64,000 bases of DNA from Brevibacterium album DSM 18261 (GTDB lineage Bacteria; Actinomycetota; Actinomycetes; Actinomycetales; Brevibacteriaceae): contig NZ_AUFJ01000016.1 in assembly GCF_000426445.1 (NCBI RefSeq), forward strand, positions 1-64,000. The letters are read 5' to 3'. Shown here piece after piece: positions 61,007 through 64,000 of the stretch (position 1 is its first letter; each line of letters opens with the position of its first letter). The notes under the pieces are model-generated. The model did not search any database, was not told the origin of the DNA, and worked only from the letters and a program-made list of their open reading frames with translations. The translations under genes were made by a program, and so were the position numbers.

Positions 61007-63015
61007 ACGGGAACCCCGAGGCCGCTCACACCGCGGACGCCTCCTCCGCCCCCGGCCACGGCGCCACCGCCCGCCGCCGCACTCCCGGTCACGGCGGCAC
61101 CCCCGCCATCCCGAGCCCCGCCCCTCGCAACCGCGACAGCGACACGCGCTGGAGCACGGCCCGCTGGCTCCTCGCCCGCACGCGCGGACTGCTGTTCCCG
61201 CTCGTGCTCTCGGCGCTCGCACGCATCAGCGCACAGCTGCTGGGCATCGGACTGCTCGTCATCGCCGCCTCCGCCCTCATCGCGGCATTCGAGGGACGCG
61301 GGGTGCACGCCGGCGGCCTCGGCGGGCTCCTCGTCGTCATGGCCCTGGCCAAGGCGGGCCTCCGCTACGCCGAGCACTACGCCGGCCACTGGGTCGCCTT
61401 CACCGCCCTGCAGCGGCTGCGGGAGCTCTTCTTCTCGCGTCTCATCCCCCAGGCGCCCGCGGCCACGAAGGGACGCGCGGGGGCGGCCCTCACCGAGACG
61501 GCCACGCGCGACATCGACCGCGTCGAGGTCTTCTTCGCGCACACGTTCCCGCCCGCCGTCTCCGCAGTGCTCGTGCCGCTCGCGGCACTCCTCTGGCTGG
61601 GTGCTGCCGCCGAGGCCGGTCTCGCCTGGCTGCTCGTCCCCTTCGCCGTCGTCTCGCTCGTCCTTCCCCTGCTGTCTGCCCGCACCGTCTGGCGGGCGGC
61701 CCGCCGGGTGGCGGAGTGCCGGGGCGAGGTCGCCGCGCACATCGGCGATGACGTCGCAGGTGTGCGCGAGGTGCTCATGTCCGGCGCGCAGGGGACCCGC
61801 CTGCGGAGCCTCGACGCCGCCGGCCGCGCGCTCACCCGCGAGCGCTCGGGCTCCGGTGCGGTCGAGGGCCTGCGGGCGGGTCTGCTCGACCTCCTCCAGG
61901 CAGGGGCCCTCGTCACCGTCGTCGCCGTGGGGGTGCAGACGGGCGCCGGCGCCGAGGCGATCCTCCTCGCGCTCGCCGTCGCCGTGGGGCTGCGCGGTCC
62001 GGTGCGCGGGATCGACGGCTTCGCTGCGGGACTGGACGCGGCACTCGCCAGTGCAGAGCGCCTGCGCGCCGTCACCGAGGCGCCGCCCGCGGTGGTCGAT
62101 CCGGCCGCGGTCGGTCAGTCCGTGGTGAACGCTCCGGCCGGCTCCGCACCGTCCGTTCTCACCGCACCGCCCCCAGCGGAAGGCCTGTCCGCTCGTGCCA
62201 CCCCATCTGCAACTGCGGGGCTGCCCGCTCTTGCCACGCCATCCGCAACAGCCGGACTGTCCACTTCCGACGAGCCTTCGCCCTCCGACGACCCCTTGCC
62301 CTCCGTCGAATTCCGCGGCGTCTCCTTCTCCTACGGCTCGCGCCCGGTCCTCCACGACGTGTCCCTCCGCCTGCCCGGCGGAGAATGGTCATGTCTCGCG
62401 GGAGTGTCCGGCGGCGGGAAGTCCTCTCTCGCCGCCCTCCTCCTGCGGGACTGGGACCCCGCAGAGGGGACGGTGCTCCTGGGCGGCGTCGATGTCGCCC
62501 GGCTTCCCCTCGACGTGCTGCGCAGCCGTGTCGCGCTCGTCGACCAGCGACCCACCCTGCTCACGGACACCGTGGGCGCCAACGTGCGTCTGGCCGCGCC
62601 CGAGGCTCCGGATGCGGCTGTCATGGACGTGCTCGCGGCCGTGGGCCTCGACGAATGGGCGCAGACCCTGCCCCGTGGCCTGGAGACGCCTCTGGCCGCC
62701 GGACGGAGTCAGGTGTCCGGCGGCCAGCTCCAGCGACTCGCGCTCGCCCGCGCCCTGCTCGCCGAACCGGAGGTGCTCGTCCTCGACGAGGCGCTCAGCC
62801 AGCTCGACGGCGAGACCGCCGCGCACGTGCGCGCCCAGCTGCGCCGTCTGCGGCCGGGCGGGACGACCCTCGAGATCACGCATCGGGTCGATCTCATCGA
62901 GCCGGACGTGCACGTGGCGGTGCTCGACGCCGGCCGGCTCGTGGAATCCGGCCCGGCCGGTGAGCTCCGCGGCCGCGGTGGTGCCTTCGACCGCCTCCTC
63001 GCGCGCACCGTGTAG
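61003..63015 (+). CDS. CydC-like ABC transporter permease/ATPase half
   Basis: A 670-aa fused ABC subunit, the partner of the preceding gene. A 50-residue charged N-terminus leads to six hydrophobic segments (LLFPLVLSALARISAQLLGI; LRYAEHYAGHWVAFTALQRL, which recalls CydC). A Pro/Ser/Ala-rich linker with a 12-residue repeat precedes the ATPase. The ATPase has Walker A LAGVSGGGKSSLAALLL, signature QVSGGQLQRLALARALL, Walker B EVLVLDEALSQLDG and EITHRVD. In Walker A the usual GxxGxGKS reads GVSGGGKS. The ATG overlaps the cydD-like stop (ATGA). Heterodimer with the previous product is inferred. Confidence 0.82.
   Translation: MNGNPEAAHTADASSAPGHGATARRRTPGHGGTPAIPSPAPRNRDSDTRWSTARWLLARTRGLLFPLVLSALARISAQLLGIGLLVIAASALIAAFEGRGVHAGGLGGLLVVMALAKAGLRYAEHYAGHWVAFTALQRLRELFFSRLIPQAPAATKGRAGAALTETATRDIDRVEVFFAHTFPPAVSAVLVPLAALLWLGAAAEAGLAWLLVPFAVVSLVLPLLSARTVWRAARRVAECRGEVAAHIGDDVAGVREVLMSGAQGTRLRSLDAAGRALTRERSGSGAVEGLRAGLLDLLQAGALVTVVAVGVQTGAGAEAILLALAVAVGLRGPVRGIDGFAAGLDAALASAERLRAVTEAPPAVVDPAAVGQSVVNAPAGSAPSVLTAPPPAEGLSARATPSATAGLPALATPSATAGLSTSDEPSPSDDPLPSVEFRGVSFSYGSRPVLHDVSLRLPGGEWSCLAGVSGGGKSSLAALLLRDWDPAEGTVLLGGVDVARLPLDVLRSRVALVDQRPTLLTDTVGANVRLAAPEAPDAAVMDVLAAVGLDEWAQTLPRGLETPLAAGRSQVSGGQLQRLALARALLAEPEVLVLDEALSQLDGETAAHVRAQLRRLRPGGTTLEITHRVDLIEPDVHVAVLDAGRLVESGPAGELRGRGGAFDRLLARTV
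62185..62256 (+). repeat. 36-bp coding tandem repeat in the CydC-like linker
   Basis: Two 36-bp units (62185-62220 and 62221-62256) are mostly identical and encode a 12-residue ATPSATAGL-containing unit twice, with the beginning of a third. It lies in the flexible linker between membrane and ATPase parts. Confidence 0.8.
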
Positions 63016-63039
63016 GCGCGGAGGGGCAGCGGGCGCGCA

Positions 63040-63090
63040 GCTCAGCCGTGCAGTGCGCTCAGCCGTGCAGTGCGCTCAGCCGCGCAGTGT
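63040..63090 (-). repeat. 17-bp tandem repeats spanning the PBP stop codon
   Basis: GCTCAGCCGTGCAGTGC (plus-strand reading) occurs exactly at 63040-63056 and 63057-63073, and a third copy with two changes is at 63074-63090. The third includes the last codons and TGA of the PBP gene, so each outer copy contains a spare stop codon. Confidence 0.95.
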
Positions 63091-64000
63091 GCGGAGGAAC
63101 TCCTCGGCCATCGGCACGGCCGCCTCGGAGCCGAAGCCGCCGTCCTCGACGAGGACCGCGAAGGCCAGATCGCCCTGATACCCGGTGAACCACGAGTGCG
63201 AGCGCGGTGGGGTCTCCCCGCCGTACTCGGCCGTGCCGGTCTTGCCGTGCACGGCCGGCCTCGGCGCATCGGCCAGCGCCGATGCCGTGCCCGTGCGCAC
63301 GGTCTCGGCCATGAGCTCCTGCAGGACTGCGATGTGCTCGGGCTCGGGCTGACCCGGCTCGGCCTGCGCCGCTTCGTCCCCGCCTGCTTCGTCCCCACCG
63401 GGGCGGTTCCCGCCGGCGCGGTCCTCACCATCGCCGTTCCGGCCGGCACCGTCCTGGGCCTCCGGGACGAGCACGGCGTCCACGCGCTGACCCCGGGCCA
63501 CGCTCGCGGCCATGACGGCGCCGGCCAGGGGGCTGGCCTCGGCGGTGCCCTGGCCGATCATCAGCGCCGCATGCGCGACGGGATCCGATTCCACCGGGAT
63601 GCTCGCCCCGAAGGCGTCCGTCCCGATGGCGGACGAGGCCATGCCGAGATCCTCCGCGGCGGCGGTGAGCGCGTCGCCGTCCACCTGCGCGGCGGCATCG
63701 ACGAAGGCGGTGTTGCACGACTGCGCGAAGTCCTCGGCGAACGTCACCGCGCCCAGCTCCGCGTCCTCGGCGTTCGTGAAGACCTTGCCGTCGACCTCCG
63801 TGGTCTGCGGGCAGGCGAGCACGTCATCGGGTGCGGTGCCCGTGCGGAGGAGTGCGAGGCTGCTTGCGATCTTGAAGACGGAGCCCGGCGGATAGCGGCC
63901 GGTGAGCCCCCGATCGAACACACCGCCGTCGGGATCGTGGTTGGAGGCGGCGAGGACGTGGCCGTCACTGGGCCTGACGGCGACGAGCGCAGCGGGCCGG
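63076..64000 (-). CDS. Penicillin-binding transpeptidase, C-terminal part (runs off the window)
   Basis: The C-terminal 307 residues of a class B penicillin-binding protein that crosslinks peptidoglycan. All three active-site motifs are intact: Ser-x-x-Lys in YPPGSVFKIASS, Ser-x-Asn in AQSCNTAFVD, and KTG in VHGKTGTAEYGG. A run of Gly/Glu/Asp-rich sequence (GEDRAGGNRPGGDEAGGDEA) is inserted between the second and third motifs. The frame continues without a stop to base 64000, with LVAVRPSDGHVLAASN in the part nearest the window edge, so the N-terminus, membrane anchor and any non-penicillin-binding domain lie outside. PbpA-like or FtsI-like cannot be decided. Confidence 0.9.
   Translation of the reverse strand, partial: RPAALVAVRPSDGHVLAASNHDPDGGVFDRGLTGRYPPGSVFKIASSLALLRTGTAPDDVLACPQTTEVDGKVFTNAEDAELGAVTFAEDFAQSCNTAFVDAAAQVDGDALTAAAEDLGMASSAIGTDAFGASIPVESDPVAHAALMIGQGTAEASPLAGAVMAASVARGQRVDAVLVPEAQDGAGRNGDGEDRAGGNRPGGDEAGGDEAAQAEPGQPEPEHIAVLQELMAETVRTGTASALADAPRPAVHGKTGTAEYGGETPPRSHSWFTGYQGDLAFAVLVEDGGFGSEAAVPMAEEFLRTLRG

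Overview
The window is a gene-dense, very GC-rich (roughly 70 percent by eye) actinobacterial chromosome segment. Three things point to the Actinomycetes: gene order matching the mycobacterial Rv1691-Rv1713 block, abundant GTG starts with ATGA/GTGA stop-start overlaps, and TAGACT/TAGGGT-type -10 boxes placed 6-9 nt before start codons. The DUF222-HNH gene and the choline oxidase cluster suggest the order Micrococcales (Brevibacterium, Brachybacterium or Micrococcus relatives); I cannot fix the genus. There is no sign of a prophage, insertion sequence, integron or CRISPR array.

Layout. 1-250: the 3' end of an rRNA operon (23S-5S spacer, 5S rRNA, terminator). 473-2051: a sirtuin and an aldo/keto reductase, convergent. 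2222-7562 (minus): a choline-to-glycine-betaine module of BCCT transporter, betaine aldehyde dehydrogenase and choline oxidase. 8209-19897: an Arg/Asp/Gly-rich TPR protein, HAD phosphatase, small protein, TlyA, NAD kinase, RecN, SteA, SteB, a MraY/WecA-like membrane protein and MurJ; the second half links cell division and peptidoglycan precursor handling. 19971-22384: two glycosyltransferase-like genes, the second apparently degenerate. 22466-34148: the conserved block pyrG, NUDIX, xerD, parA, scpA, scpB, rluB, tyrA, cmk, der, an AI-2E-family permease and a YciO-type protein, nearly all with overlapping stops and starts.

34155-52085 is the most unusual part: an accessory carboxylic-acid catabolic island with two divergent operons. 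The minus operon encodes an acyl-CoA synthetase, a TetR regulator, a TRAP-type solute-binding lipoprotein and a YtcJ-like amidohydrolase. The plus operon encodes an SDR, an ACAD10/11-clade acyl-CoA dehydrogenase, a second SDR, a thiolase, two more acyl-CoA synthetases and a single-chain acyl-CoA carboxylase carrying BC, BCCP and CT on one polypeptide. A second, paralogous TRAP-type solute-binding lipoprotein follows. Between the divergent operons lies a near-consensus promoter whose -35 is overlapped by a perfect CAAGCGCTTG palindrome, the likely TetR operator. No TRAP membrane subunits and no enoyl-CoA hydratase are present in the window.

52161-64000: a MATE exporter, a very large DUF222-HNH protein with a coiled-coil C-terminal extension (minus), a GNAT acetyltransferase, a TesB-like thioesterase translationally coupled to a CydD/CydC-like ABC transporter pair, and the C-terminal part of a penicillin-binding transpeptidase (minus) running off the window end.

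Two window-wide patterns stand out. Many genes look leaderless. Several genes carry a short duplicated copy of their own 3' end, stop codon included, just downstream (MurJ, PBP, carboxylase, HNH; weaker at BCCT and the second solute-binding protein). Functions are inferred from motifs and family knowledge; no database search was possible.
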